NCBI RefSeq assembly: GCF_003350535.1
Contig: NZ_QQBB01000012.1
Span: 1 to 64,000 of the forward strand
DNA length: 64,000 nt
From: Microvirga subterranea
GTDB lineage: Bacteria; Pseudomonadota; Alphaproteobacteria; Rhizobiales; Beijerinckiaceae
Reading direction: 5' to 3'
In this document: piece by piece, positions 17,048 to 26,041 of the stretch
Numbering within the stretch: the first letter of the stretch is position 1
How the letters are laid out: each line of letters opens with the position of its first letter
Notes under the pieces: generated by a model
Databases searched by the model: none
Told to the model about the DNA's origin: nothing
What the model saw: only the letters and a program-made list of their open reading frames with translations
Program-made: the position numbers and the translations under genes

Positions 17048-18415
17048 TCAGCGGCGGGAAGCGCATCGTCCGGCCACCCGACCGAAGATCAGCGCCATGC
17101 CGACAAACGTCCCGGACATGTAGCCGGCGCCGTGAAAGCCGCCGGTCACCTCGCCTGCGGCGTAGAGCCCCTGTATCGGCTCGCCAAACACGTTTCGTAC
17201 GTTCATGCTGGTGTCGACGGTTAATCCGCCATTGAAGTGCGTGGTGCCTGCCCGGCAAATGACGGCGTAAAATGGAGCCTCGGAGATCGGCAGCAGTGCG
17301 CCCGCATCTCCCACGGTGTGGGTTCTGCCGAAGTCCAAGTCCCCGCCGCCGGCAAGCTGAGCATTGTATCGCTCGATGCCGGCGCGAACTCCTTCGGTGT
17401 CGAACCCTTCCGCTGCCAGCGTCTGCGCCAGTCCCTCGATCGTCGGCGCCTCCAACTCACGAAAGCCTGTCAAGACCTTGCCCATCATGGTGCCGGAGTA
17501 ATCGGCTTTCATCCGGCTGTCGTAGACCTGCGCACAGACGGCTCCCGGCTGTGACAGCAGCGCCCAGCATGTGTCGATGTAGAGATCGCTCTCGCGGCAG
17601 AAGCGCTGGCCGTTGCGGTTCAGCGCGATTGCGCCGGCATAGAGAACCATCGCTCCCTTGCCCGTCTCCGGATCGGAGGGAGCGGTCGGTGCGACGCCCA
17701 AGGTCATGTACGAAATGCCCGCGCCAAGCCCTATGCCCATGAGCAGCCCATCGCCGCGCGAACCCTGACCGGTAAGAGGGAGAATGCCTTCTGACCCCGG
17801 ACGGCCAAAGTTTCGGATCAGCTCGGGGCTGCGCGTGAAACCACCTGTGGCGATCACGACTCCGGCGGCGGCACGAATGCGCCTTATACCGGAAGCGCTC
17901 TCGTACTCGACCCCGCCGACGCGGGATCCTTCCATAAGGATCCGGCGCGCACGCGCACCGGTTTCGATGCGAACGCCCCTCTCGCGTGCGGCTCCCTCAA
18001 GTTTGGTGACGATCTCGGCGCCGCCCGCCATTTCGTCGCCGGAAAGCTCGTGCGCCCATGGCCTGCTCATATGTGCGAAGCGGAAGGTCCGGACGAACCG
18101 AATGCCTAGTTGCTCGAGGCGTAGGAACGTGCCGGGCGCCTCATTGACATAAAGCCGCGTGAGGTCTTCCTGGCAATCATCATGATGAGAGTGGATCAAA
18201 TCTTCGTAGAGCTCTTCGCGGCTGCCGGGTTCGAGAGCCGTTTCACACAAGGTTACATAGGCGCCGGACAATCTGGTGCTACCGCCCGTCTGCTCCTCCG
18301 ATTCCAGCACCAGCACCGAGGAGCCAGCATCGGCGGCTTCAACCGCTGCGATCATTCCGGCTGCTCCCGAACCGATGATCACGACATCGGTCGTCATGTC
18401 CCTTGAGTTGTCCAT
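17048..18415 (-). CDS. FAD-dependent oxidoreductase, fumarate reductase/ketosteroid dehydrogenase superfamily
   Basis: A 455-residue flavoprotein with an N-terminal FAD motif VIIGSGAAGMIAA and ESEEQTGGSTRLSGA, and the matching C-terminal FAD segment GLYAAGEVTGGFHGAGYMSG. The layout is that of the fumarate reductase/3-ketosteroid dehydrogenase superfamily. It is shorter than typical 3-ketosteroid-delta1-dehydrogenases (about 510-560 residues), so that exact role is doubtful. No signal peptide or cytochrome domain is seen. It is the first gene of a flavoprotein-SDR-SDR-ligase operon. It may desaturate or reduce a ring intermediate next to a keto group. Confidence 0.85.
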   Translation of the reverse strand: MDNSRDMTTDVVIIGSGAAGMIAAVEAADAGSSVLVLESEEQTGGSTRLSGAYVTLCETALEPGSREELYEDLIHSHHDDCQEDLTRLYVNEAPGTFLRLEQLGIRFVRTFRFAHMSRPWAHELSGDEMAGGAEIVTKLEGAARERGVRIETGARARRILMEGSRVGGVEYESASGIRRIRAAAGVVIATGGFTRSPELIRNFGRPGSEGILPLTGQGSRGDGLLMGIGLGAGISYMTLGVAPTAPSDPETGKGAMVLYAGAIALNRNGQRFCRESDLYIDTCWALLSQPGAVCAQVYDSRMKADYSGTMMGKVLTGFRELEAPTIEGLAQTLAAEGFDTEGVRAGIERYNAQLAGGGDLDFGRTHTVGDAGALLPISEAPFYAVICRAGTTHFNGGLTVDTSMNVRNVFGEPIQGLYAAGEVTGGFHGAGYMSGTFVGMALIFGRVAGRCASRR

Positions 18416-18462
18416 TCTTCGCCCTCCCCGGGAACATCATGCGGTGCGGCGGACGCCCTGAC

Positions 18463-18480
18463 ATCGTCCGTATGAGGGGT
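18463..18480 (-). promoter_or_regulatory. Island control element, weak site C2
   Basis: On the minus strand the sequence CCCCTCATACGGACGATG keeps the GGACGATG half of the repeated element while the left half is degenerate. It is about 48 bases before the flavoprotein start at 18415 and on its sense strand. Confidence 0.4.
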
Positions 18481-18589
18481 GCGACTACTTCGCCGGGTTT
18501 CCCAGGCGGCAGAACCGGCTGAGCCTCGATGCAGCTGCTGGACAGTTTCCGACGGGATTGGGCACGGAGAAGTTCGGGCGTTCGCTTCG

Positions 18590-18609
18590 TTAGTCCCATT
18601 GGACGATGT
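18590..18609 (+). promoter_or_regulatory. Island control element, site C
   Basis: TTAGTCCCATTGGACGATGT matches the repeated element, 81 bases before the start at 18690 on the same strand. Together with C2 it makes this intergenic space a two-way control region. Confidence 0.65.
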
Positions 18610-18689
18610 TGGCAGCGGCCATGTGGGGCAATTCCTAGGATTATCAGAGCCGGTTCATAGCGCCTGGGAAGAGGGAGCGGCCTTTCGCG

Positions 18690-19694
18690 ATGAGAGCAGT
18701 TCTTTGCAGGGAATTCGGGCCACGCGCCGAACTGCGGCTTGAGGATGTCGCGGCACCGGTTCCGCGTAAAAACGACGTGCTGATCGCGGTCGAAGCCTGT
18801 GGGGTGAACTTCTTCGACGGGCTGGTCGTTGAAGGCAAATATCAGACCCGGCCGGATCGTCCCTTCTCTCCCGGCGGCGAAGTGGCCGGCGTGGTAGTGG
18901 CCGTCGGTGAAGGCGTGACCGCGATCGTCCCGGGTATGCGCGTTCTCGGATTTGCCGGATTCGGAGGCTATGCGGAGCAGGCCGTCGTTCCCGCGTCTCA
19001 GGTATTTCCCATTCCGGATGAAATGAGTTTCGTCGAGGCTGCGGGATTCCTGATTACCTACGGGACGTCTCATCACGCGCTCAAGGACCGGGCTCAGATC
19101 ACGCCCGGGGAGACCCTTCTCGTTCTGGGTGCCGCAGGCGGTGTCGGATTGACGGCAGTCGAACTCGGAAAGTGCATGGGAGCGCGCGTAATCGCCGCCG
19201 CTTCCAGCGACGAGAAACTCGCTCTCTGCGGGACCTACGGGGCGGACGAAACGATCAATTATTCCAGCGATGATCTGCGCCAGCGGATCAAGGATATCAC
19301 CGGCGGCCGCGGTGTGGACGTGATTTACGACCCGGTCGGCGGATCCATGACGGAAACGGCCCTGCGCAGTCTGGCTTTGTTCGGACGTCATCTCGTCGTT
19401 GGATTCGCAGCAGGCGATATTCCGAAAGTCCCGCTCAATCTTCTCCTCCTCAAGCAGAGCTCCCTGATCGGCGTTTTCTGGGGAGCCCACGCCCGCGCTG
19501 CTCCTGCCAAGAATGCCGCCAACATCGCGGAGCTTCTCCGGTGGTTCGTGGAGGGAAAGCTCAAGCCGCACATCTTCGCGTCTTATCCAATCGACCGGTT
19601 CAGCGAGGCTCTCGATCTCGTGATGGAAAGGGGCGTGCAGGGCAAAATCGTTCTCACGACCGCCGACCGTCGTACTCGTAAGGGCAATGTTTAG
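18690..19694 (+). CDS. NADPH:quinone-oxidoreductase-like zinc-independent MDR enzyme
   Basis: A 334-residue medium-chain dehydrogenase/reductase of the quinone oxidoreductase branch. The cofactor motif is LVLGAAGGVGLTAVELGK; the zinc-ligand residues of alcohol dehydrogenases are not evident. Such enzymes reduce activated double bonds or quinones with NADPH. It opens the longest catabolic operon: this gene, the fusion beta-oxidation protein two bases later, ipdA, ipdB, an acyl-CoA dehydrogenase and a phosphotransferase. It may act as an enoyl-CoA or enone reductase in ring breakdown. Confidence 0.85.
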   Translation: MRAVLCREFGPRAELRLEDVAAPVPRKNDVLIAVEACGVNFFDGLVVEGKYQTRPDRPFSPGGEVAGVVVAVGEGVTAIVPGMRVLGFAGFGGYAEQAVVPASQVFPIPDEMSFVEAAGFLITYGTSHHALKDRAQITPGETLLVLGAAGGVGLTAVELGKCMGARVIAAASSDEKLALCGTYGADETINYSSDDLRQRIKDITGGRGVDVIYDPVGGSMTETALRSLALFGRHLVVGFAAGDIPKVPLNLLLLKQSSLIGVFWGAHARAAPAKNAANIAELLRWFVEGKLKPHIFASYPIDRFSEALDLVMERGVQGKIVLTTADRRTRKGNV

Positions 19695-19696
19695 TC

Positions 19697-21790
19697 ATGA
19701 CCGAGCTTCTCACCCAGGTGGTATCGCTTGTCACGCATGGTGACATCATGGTGGCGACGGTTGACAACCCGCCGGTCAATGCCCTGTCGCACTCCGTGCG
19801 CGCCGGGCTTCGCGACGCCATCTCCGCCCTCGAAAGCAGCGATGCTGTGCGAGCACTGATCCTGGTCTGCGACGGTAAAACGTTCTTCGCGGGAGCAGAT
19901 ATCCGCGAGTTCGGAAAGCCAATGCGCGAGCCTCTCCTTGGTGAGGTGATCGCTCGCCTTGACGCCTGCACGAAGCCGATCGTCGCAGCGATCCATGGAA
20001 CGGCCCTCGGAGGCGGCCTTGAAGTGGCTCTTGCCTGCAGCTACCGTGTCGCCGTAGCGTCGGCCCGCTTTGGCCTGCCAGAGGTCAAGCTCGGGATCCT
20101 GCCCGGCGCTGGTGGAAGCCTCCGGCTGCCTCGTCTGATCGGCGTGGAGACCGCCCTCACCATGATCAGCGAAGGAAAGCACATCGGTGCCGCGGAGGCC
20201 GCCCACAACGGCCTAGTCGATGCGATCGTCGAAAGCGATCTCACGGATGGCGCACTTGGATTCGCGCGCCGGATCATTGATGCGGGGGGCGGCATCCGCC
20301 GCGCAAGCGAGTTGCCGATTCCTTCGTTCGACCCGGCTCTGTTCGGGGCTGCTCGAGCCTCTTTGCGAAAGAGGTTTCGCGGCTATGTCGCGCCACAAAA
20401 GGCCGTCGATCTTGTTGAGATGGCTGTGGCGATACCTTTCGCTGAAGCCAGTGAACGCGAGTACGAAACTTGTAGAGAGCTGCTCGGATCGCCTCAATCG
20501 AAGGCCCTGCGCCATCTATTCGCGGCAGAGCGCGAAGCATTGAAAATCGACGGGCTCTCCGCCGACGCGGCGCCACGCGACATTCGCAAGGTCGCGGTCG
20601 TGGGGCCGGGCACGATGGGCCGGGGGATTGCCGCGTGCTACCTCGACGCCGGACTTTCCGTGGTGCTAATCGGGCGGTCGGACGAAAGCCTCGGCAAGGC
20701 AAAGGGTGCGATTGCGAGGATCTATGAAAGCGCGCTGAAGCGTGGATCCCTATCAGCGGAGGAGATGGAAAGCCGCCTAAGCCGGCTCACGCTGACGCAA
20801 TTCTATGACGACCTTGCGGATGTGGATCTCGCGGTCGAGGCGGTCACGGAACAGCATGACGTCAAGGCAGAGGTTTTCCGCAAGCTGGATGCTGCCCTTC
20901 GCGATGACGCCATCATTGTCACCAACACCTCTTTTCTCGACATCGAGGAACTCGCGAGCGCGAGCCGCAGGCCTTGGAACGTGGCCGGCATGCACTTCTT
21001 CAATCCAGCTCATGTGATGAAGCTCGTGGAGAATGTCCGCGCCTCGCATTCCGCTCCCGATGTTCTTGCGACGATCACCGCACTTGCGCGCAGGCTCGGC
21101 AAGACGCCCGTCATGGTGGGACGATCGGAAGGTTTCGTGGCCAATCGCATGCTTTCCAAGCGCACGCGCGAGGCGCAGTTTCTCCTCGAGGAGGGTGCGT
21201 CCCCAGCTCAGATCGACCGAGTCTTGAGCGGTTTCGGGTTTCCTATCGGCCCGTTCGCACTCGCCGATCTCGCCGGCATGGACATCATGGCGGCCGCACG
21301 CGCGGCCCGCCGTCCCAGGATGAGCGATCGCGAAAAGAGCTGCAACATCGTCGACCGGCTCGTCGCTGCGGGCCGGCTCGGACAGAAGACGGGAGCCGGC
21401 TACTACCGCTACGACGAGAAACGCATGGCGTCGCCAGATCCGGGAACCGATGAGATTCTTGAGGCTCATCGCCGCGACAGAGGCATCGCCCCGCGCGAGA
21501 TCTCCGATGATGAGATTCTAGAGCGCTGCCTTTACGCGATGATCAATGAGGCGGCGAAGATCCTCGAGGAAGGTGCGGCTGCTAGGCCTGGCGATATCGA
21601 CGTGATCTGGACCAGTGGGTTCGGATTCCCGCCCTATCTCGGCGGGCCGATGTTCCATGCGGACCAGATTGGGATCCGGACGATCAAGGAAGCACTCGAT
21701 CGCTACAGCGCCCTCGTCGGGCGGGAATACTTCCAGCCTGCACCGCTTATTGAACGGCTCGCAGCGGAACGGAAGGGTTTCTACGGCTGA
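19697..21790 (+). CDS. Bifunctional enoyl-CoA hydratase / 3-hydroxyacyl-CoA dehydrogenase
   Basis: A 697-residue fusion protein. Residues 1 to about 190 are a crotonase domain with both expected catalytic Glu positions (GGGLEVALAC and PEVKLGILPGAGG). Residues from about 295 carry the NAD motif VVGPGTMGRGIAA, then the dehydrogenase signature GMHFFNPAHVMKLVE, followed by two C-terminal dehydrogenase domains (GFVANRM; GFGFPPYLGGPM). The domain order matches peroxisomal/FadJ-type multifunctional enzymes. It performs hydration and oxidation steps of beta-oxidation. Placement just before ipdAB suggests it works on the open-ring or side-chain acyl-CoAs. Confidence 0.93.
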   Translation: MTELLTQVVSLVTHGDIMVATVDNPPVNALSHSVRAGLRDAISALESSDAVRALILVCDGKTFFAGADIREFGKPMREPLLGEVIARLDACTKPIVAAIHGTALGGGLEVALACSYRVAVASARFGLPEVKLGILPGAGGSLRLPRLIGVETALTMISEGKHIGAAEAAHNGLVDAIVESDLTDGALGFARRIIDAGGGIRRASELPIPSFDPALFGAARASLRKRFRGYVAPQKAVDLVEMAVAIPFAEASEREYETCRELLGSPQSKALRHLFAAEREALKIDGLSADAAPRDIRKVAVVGPGTMGRGIAACYLDAGLSVVLIGRSDESLGKAKGAIARIYESALKRGSLSAEEMESRLSRLTLTQFYDDLADVDLAVEAVTEQHDVKAEVFRKLDAALRDDAIIVTNTSFLDIEELASASRRPWNVAGMHFFNPAHVMKLVENVRASHSAPDVLATITALARRLGKTPVMVGRSEGFVANRMLSKRTREAQFLLEEGASPAQIDRVLSGFGFPIGPFALADLAGMDIMAAARAARRPRMSDREKSCNIVDRLVAAGRLGQKTGAGYYRYDEKRMASPDPGTDEILEAHRRDRGIAPREISDDEILERCLYAMINEAAKILEEGAAARPGDIDVIWTSGFGFPPYLGGPMFHADQIGIRTIKEALDRYSALVGREYFQPAPLIERLAAERKGFYG

Positions 21791-21814
21791 AGAGCCGCGA
21801 CGATCACGATTTCG

Positions 21815-22720
21815 ATGAACGGGAAGACGGATTTCAAGCCAATGAACAAGGAAATGGATGCCAAATCGGTTGTCGCGCAGTTGCGGGATGGGATGACAAT
21901 CGGAGTGGGAGGATGGGGACCGCGCCGTAAGCCGATGGCCCTCATTCGGGAGATCCTGCGATCCGATTTGAAGGACCTCACCGTCGTTGCCTATGGTGGC
22001 CCCGAGATCGGGATGCTGTGTGCTGCCGGGAAGGTTCACAAGCTTGTCTATGGCTTCGTTTCTCTCGATGCGATCCCAATCGAGCCCTATTTCCGCAAGG
22101 CCCGCGAGGCCGGTGCGGTTGAGGTGGCTGAACTCGATGAAGGCCTGCTTCTTCTGGGACTCCAGGCGGCCGGCCAGCGATTGCCCTTTCTGCCGACCCG
22201 CGTCGGGCTCGGTTCCGATGTGATGACCTACAATCCTTGCCTGAAAACGGTTCGCTCGCCCTATGAGGATGGCGAGGAACTGCTGGCGATGAAGGCTATC
22301 TGCCTCGACGCGGCGTTGATCCATGTCAGCCGCTCCGACCGGCTCGGCAACACCCAGACCGATGGTCCCGATCCGTATTTCGATACCCTGTTTGCCAGGG
22401 CCGCCGATCGGGTCTTCGTAACAGCCGAGGAGGTCGTCGATCGGATCGACATCTCCCATCCCCACCTTGCCAAGAACAACCTGTTCGAACGGGCCTTGGT
22501 CACTGGGGTGGTGTCTGCTCCGCTCGGTGCACATCCCACGACGTCGCACGACAGCTATGGATGGGACATGGCCCATCTGAAAACCTACGGCGCATCGGCC
22601 ACCGAAGAAGGTGGATGGAAGCGCTACTTCGACGAATATATCGCTGGGGGCGAGGAGAGTTACTTCGATCGCGTTGGCGGTCGTGCTCACGTAAGCGCCC
22701 TTCCCATTCCCGCTTTCTGA
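21815..22720 (+). CDS. ipdA: IpdA-like subunit of ring-opening CoA-transferase-fold hydrolase
   Basis: A 301-residue class I CoA-transferase-fold protein that I recognise as close to mycobacterial IpdA: AQLRDGMTIGVGGWGPRRKP, VAYGGPEIGMLCAAGKV, YGFVSLD and LQAAGQRLPFLPTR all have near-identical counterparts there. IpdAB is known to hydrolyse a ring C cyclic beta-diketone-type CoA ester (COCHEA-CoA), not to transfer CoA. The acid in the LDEG segment (about residue 109) probably aligns with the catalytic Glu of IpdA, judged by eye. The start at 21815 has no good binding site; ATGs at 21842 or 21854 are possible. Twelve bases separate it from ipdB. Confidence 0.88.
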   Translation: MNGKTDFKPMNKEMDAKSVVAQLRDGMTIGVGGWGPRRKPMALIREILRSDLKDLTVVAYGGPEIGMLCAAGKVHKLVYGFVSLDAIPIEPYFRKAREAGAVEVAELDEGLLLLGLQAAGQRLPFLPTRVGLGSDVMTYNPCLKTVRSPYEDGEELLAMKAICLDAALIHVSRSDRLGNTQTDGPDPYFDTLFARAADRVFVTAEEVVDRIDISHPHLAKNNLFERALVTGVVSAPLGAHPTTSHDSYGWDMAHLKTYGASATEEGGWKRYFDEYIAGGEESYFDRVGGRAHVSALPIPAF

Positions 22721-22732
22721 TCAGGACACGAT

Positions 22733-23530
22733 ATGACCAACGCTACCGATTTTTCACTCGCAGAACTGGTGATCGTCGCTGCAGCGGAAGCCTGGCGGGG
22801 TGACGGCGAAATGCTGGCAACCGGGATTGGTCCCCTGCCGCGCATTGCGGCTGGCCTCGCGAAACTGACCTTCGCTCCCGGCCTCATGCTAACGGATGGC
22901 GAAGCTTATACCGTCGAGGAGCCGATTCCGCTGGGCCCGCGCGGCGATCACCCGTTGATGCCTTCAGGCTGGATGCCCTACAGCCGGATCTTTGACAGCG
23001 TGTGGAGCGGCAGGCGACATGCCATGGTGACGCCGGTGCAGGTTGACCGGTTCGCGCAGGCGAACATTTCCGCGCTCGGAGATTTCCGGAAACCGAAAGT
23101 GCAGATGCTTGGCGTCCGAGGATTTCCCGGGAACAGCGTTTGTCACAAGAACTCCATGTTCCTGCCCAACCACAGCAAACGGACGTTCCCGGAAGCTGAA
23201 GTTGATGTCGTCGCCAGCGTTGGCCACAATCCCTCGCGCTGGCCACTGAACGCCAACCGCAAGCCGGTGGATATCGGCATCGTCGTCACGAACCTCTGCG
23301 TTTTCGACTACAACGGGCCCAACCATGCGGCGCAGGTTCTCTCGCTTCATCCAGGCGTAACCTTCGAGGAGGTACAGGCGCAGACGGGCTTTCCGCTTCT
23401 CCGGGGGCCGAACATGCATGTGAGTGCGGCGCCGAGCGAGGAACAACTCGCGATCATTCGCCACCTCGATCCCAGTCAAATTCGCGCCTCCGTCATCAAG
23501 GGTAACCCGCCGGGCCAGAAGGCGGCATAG
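22733..23530 (+). CDS. ipdB: IpdB-like subunit of ring-opening CoA-transferase-fold hydrolase
   Basis: A 265-residue beta-subunit-type CoA-transferase homologue. Segments shared with mycobacterial IpdB as I recall it include RLAKLTFAP-like (GLAKLTFAPGLMLTDGEA), GWMPYSRIFD, GRRHAMV, QVDRFAQANISA and GVRGFPGNSVCHKNS, plus SLHPGVT near the end. It forms the heteromer with IpdA. The conserved neighbour order ipdA-ipdB is kept. This pair is the most diagnostic evidence for steroid ring C/D type chemistry in the window. Confidence 0.88.
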   Translation: MTNATDFSLAELVIVAAAEAWRGDGEMLATGIGPLPRIAAGLAKLTFAPGLMLTDGEAYTVEEPIPLGPRGDHPLMPSGWMPYSRIFDSVWSGRRHAMVTPVQVDRFAQANISALGDFRKPKVQMLGVRGFPGNSVCHKNSMFLPNHSKRTFPEAEVDVVASVGHNPSRWPLNANRKPVDIGIVVTNLCVFDYNGPNHAAQVLSLHPGVTFEEVQAQTGFPLLRGPNMHVSAAPSEEQLAIIRHLDPSQIRASVIKGNPPGQKAA

Positions 23531-23551
23531 CAACAGAGGCAGCTTGCAGCG

Positions 23552-24760
23552 ATGGACTTCACATACAGTGCCCGAACGACCGAGTTGCTCGGAAGGCTCG
23601 GCGCCTTCATGGATGCATACATCTATCCGAATGAGCGCCGCTATCACGAGGAGGTCGAGGCGAACCGGTGGGGTCACCCGCCGGTCCTGGAGGAGCTGAA
23701 GGCAAAGGCGAAGGCCGCTGGCCTATGGAACCTGTTCCTGCCGGATTCCCATCACGGTGCCAGGCTCAGCAACGTGGAATACGCGCCCCTCTGCGAGATG
23801 ATGGGGCGTGTCCAATTCTCCTCTCAGGTCTTCAATTGTTCAGCTCCCGACACAGGGAATATCGAAACCTTGGAGCGCTACGGGACACCGGAGCAGAAGG
23901 CACGATGGCTGCCGCCTCTTCTCGCCGGAGAGATCCGCTCTGCCTTCGCCATGACGGAGCCGGATGTCGCCTCGAGCGATGCGACCAATATCCGTAGCTC
24001 CATCCGTCGGGACGGAGACCATTATGTGATCAATGGCCATAAGTGGTGGATCTCCGGAGTTGGCGATGCGCGCTGCGAGCTCCTGATCTTCATGGGAAAG
24101 ACCAATCCAGACGCGCCGAAGCACCTGCAGCAATCCATGATCCTCGTTCCGCTGAAGACGCCGGGGGTAACGGTAGTCCGTCCCATGCACGTCTTCGGCT
24201 ATGACGATGCTCCGCACGGGCACATGGAGATCACCTTCGAGGATGTACGTGTTCCTGTCGAGAATATCCTTCTGGGCGAAGGGCGCGGATTTGAGATCGC
24301 CCAGGGCCGTCTCGGACCAGGACGCATTCATCATTGCATGCGGCTCGTGGGCCTCGCAGAGCGCTGCCTGGAATTGATGTGCCGGCGCGTCAAGGGCCGT
24401 GTCGCTTTTGGCCGCCCGATCGCGGAGCAGTCGGTCACGCTCGAGCGCATCGCCGAATCACGCATTCTCATCGATCAGGCTCGCCTTCTGACCCTCAAGG
24501 CGGCCTACATGATGGATACGGTCGGCAACAAGGAAGCCAAGGCCGAGATCGCCATGATCAAGGTCGCCGCGCCCAACATGGCCTGTAGGGTCATCGATTG
24601 GGCGATCCAGGCCCATGGCGCCGCTGGCTTGTCGCAGGATTTCGTTCTGGCAAACTATTACGCGCATGCGCGCAAGATCCGATTCGCCGATGGGCCGGAC
24701 GAGGTTCATCGCAATCAGATCGGCCGGATCGAACTCGCCAAGTATGCCGACCGGCTTTAG
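23552..24760 (+). CDS. Acyl-CoA dehydrogenase, ACAD10/11 (LvaC-like) type
   Basis: A 402-residue acyl-CoA dehydrogenase with [15 protein letters not shown] (flavin contact), KWWISG and a C-terminal [18 protein letters not shown]. These motifs belong to the ACAD10/ACAD11 branch. In several bacteria that branch is encoded beside an APH-type kinase, and together they remove the hydroxyl from 4-hydroxyacyl-CoAs by phosphorylation and elimination (as in levulinate catabolism). Here the kinase-like gene follows 12 bases later, so the same chemistry is plausible. A plain dehydrogenase role for the ring fragments is the alternative. Confidence 0.88.
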   Translation: MDFTYSARTTELLGRLGAFMDAYIYPNERRYHEEVEANRWGHPPVLEELKAKAKAAGLWNLFLPDSHHGARLSNVEYAPLCEMMGRVQFSSQVFNCSAPDTGNIETLERYGTPEQKARWLPPLLAGEIRSAFAMTEPDVASSDATNIRSSIRRDGDHYVINGHKWWISGVGDARCELLIFMGKTNPDAPKHLQQSMILVPLKTPGVTVVRPMHVFGYDDAPHGHMEITFEDVRVPVENILLGEGRGFEIAQGRLGPGRIHHCMRLVGLAERCLELMCRRVKGRVAFGRPIAEQSVTLERIAESRILIDQARLLTLKAAYMMDTVGNKEAKAEIAMIKVAAPNMACRVIDWAIQAHGAAGLSQDFVLANYYAHARKIRFADGPDEVHRNQIGRIELAKYADRL

Positions 24761-24772
24761 GCGGTAGATGCC

Positions 24773-25843
24773 ATGGACGCAAACCGCTTCGCTGGGACCG
24801 AACCGCTGCCGCCGCAGAGCCAGATCGATCCGGAGCGTCTGCGACGCTATCTGCGGGAGCATCTGCCTCAATGTTCGGGCGATATGACGATCGAGCGCTT
24901 CCGAGGCGGGCAATCGAACCCGACACTTCTCCTGACCTTCTCGGGCGGGACGCGGCTCGTCCTGCGCAAGAAGCCGGATGGCAAGCTTCTCGCCTCGGCC
25001 CACGCGGTGGACCGGGAGCACCGTGTCGTCAGCGCCCTCGCAGAAAGCGGCGTTCCAGTCGCGCGTGTGCATCTCCTGTGCGAGGACGAAAGCATCGTGG
25101 GGGCGATGTTCTATGTGATGGACTATGTGGAAGGGCGCTCCTTCTGGGAACCGGCGCTTCCGGAGCTTTCTCCGGAGGAAAGGAAGGCGATTTATCTTGA
25201 GATGAACCGCGTCGTCGCACGTCTTCACACGGTGGATTATACGGCAAGGGGCCTTGAGACCTTCGGCAGGCCGATGAACTACATCGCGCGCCAAGTCGCA
25301 CGTTGGACGACGCAGTATCGCGCCTCTGAGACCATATCCATCTCGGCGATGGACCGATTGATCGAATGGCTCCCAGATAACATTCCCCCTGAGTCCCGGC
25401 ACGCACTCCTGCACGGGGATTTCCGCATCGACAATCTCATCTTTGATGCCCGTGCGGCGAGGATCGTTGCCGTTCTCGATTGGGAATTATCGACGCTGGG
25501 CGATCCTATAGCCGATTTTGCGTATCACATGCTGACGTGGCATTTCTCGCCCAAGCTCTTCCGGGGATTGTCAGGCCTCGATCTCATGTCACTCGGAATA
25601 CCGGATGAGCGCACCTACCGCGATCTCTATCTTTCGACGACGGGACAAGCGAACGTTTCGGATCGCCAATGGTATGCCTATCTCGCTTTCAGCCTGTTCC
25701 GGGTTGCGGCAATCCGCCAGGGCATCATGAAGCGCGTCGTTGACGGCACCGCGTCGAACGCTCATGCCCGCGAGGCGGGCGCGCTCGCAGGCACCGTTGC
25801 CGAACTGGGATGGCGATATGCCGAAAGGGCCATGCGTGCATGA
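24773..25843 (+). CDS. APH-type phosphotransferase, ACAD10/LvaA-like
   Basis: A 356-residue aminoglycoside-phosphotransferase-fold protein. It has a nucleotide-loop region (RFRGGQSNPTLLL), a Lys/Arg-rich strand (LVLRKKPDG), the catalytic loop LLHGDFRIDNLIFD and the metal-binding VLDWELSTLGDP. Such proteins next to ACAD10-type dehydrogenases phosphorylate a 4-hydroxy group on acyl-CoA. It closes the operon that starts at 18690. Antibiotic resistance is unlikely given the neighbourhood. Confidence 0.88.
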   Translation: MDANRFAGTEPLPPQSQIDPERLRRYLREHLPQCSGDMTIERFRGGQSNPTLLLTFSGGTRLVLRKKPDGKLLASAHAVDREHRVVSALAESGVPVARVHLLCEDESIVGAMFYVMDYVEGRSFWEPALPELSPEERKAIYLEMNRVVARLHTVDYTARGLETFGRPMNYIARQVARWTTQYRASETISISAMDRLIEWLPDNIPPESRHALLHGDFRIDNLIFDARAARIVAVLDWELSTLGDPIADFAYHMLTWHFSPKLFRGLSGLDLMSLGIPDERTYRDLYLSTTGQANVSDRQWYAYLAFSLFRVAAIRQGIMKRVVDGTASNAHAREAGALAGTVAELGWRYAERAMRA

Positions 25844-25949
25844 CACGGTTCCGCCGATGCCGCAGCGATGCATCGCATGGCGAAGGAGCGGGAGGCGTTT
25901 TAGCACGCGGCATCGGAAGTGGAGAACCTCGGCAGCATCGGATCGGCCG

Positions 25950-25969
25950 TTAGTCCCTTCAGACGATGC
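25950..25969 (+). promoter_or_regulatory. Island control element, site D
   Basis: TTAGTCCCTTCAGACGATGC matches the repeated element and is 73 bases before the thiolase start at 26042 on the same strand. Confidence 0.65.
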
Positions 25970-26041
25970 CGCGACGGCGTTCGAAATCTACGCAAGGCGT
26001 ACATGGCAAGCCGACAGGTTGTAGCTATCAGGAGAACTCTC

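Noticed and set aside
17048..18415. Calling the flavoprotein a 3-ketosteroid-delta1-dehydrogenase
   Set aside because: It is shorter than typical KstD and I cannot place the KstD catalytic Tyr residues; only the superfamily is supported.
24773..25843. Aminoglycoside resistance gene
   Set aside because: The fold is APH-like, but it lies in a beta-oxidation operon next to an ACAD10-type dehydrogenase.
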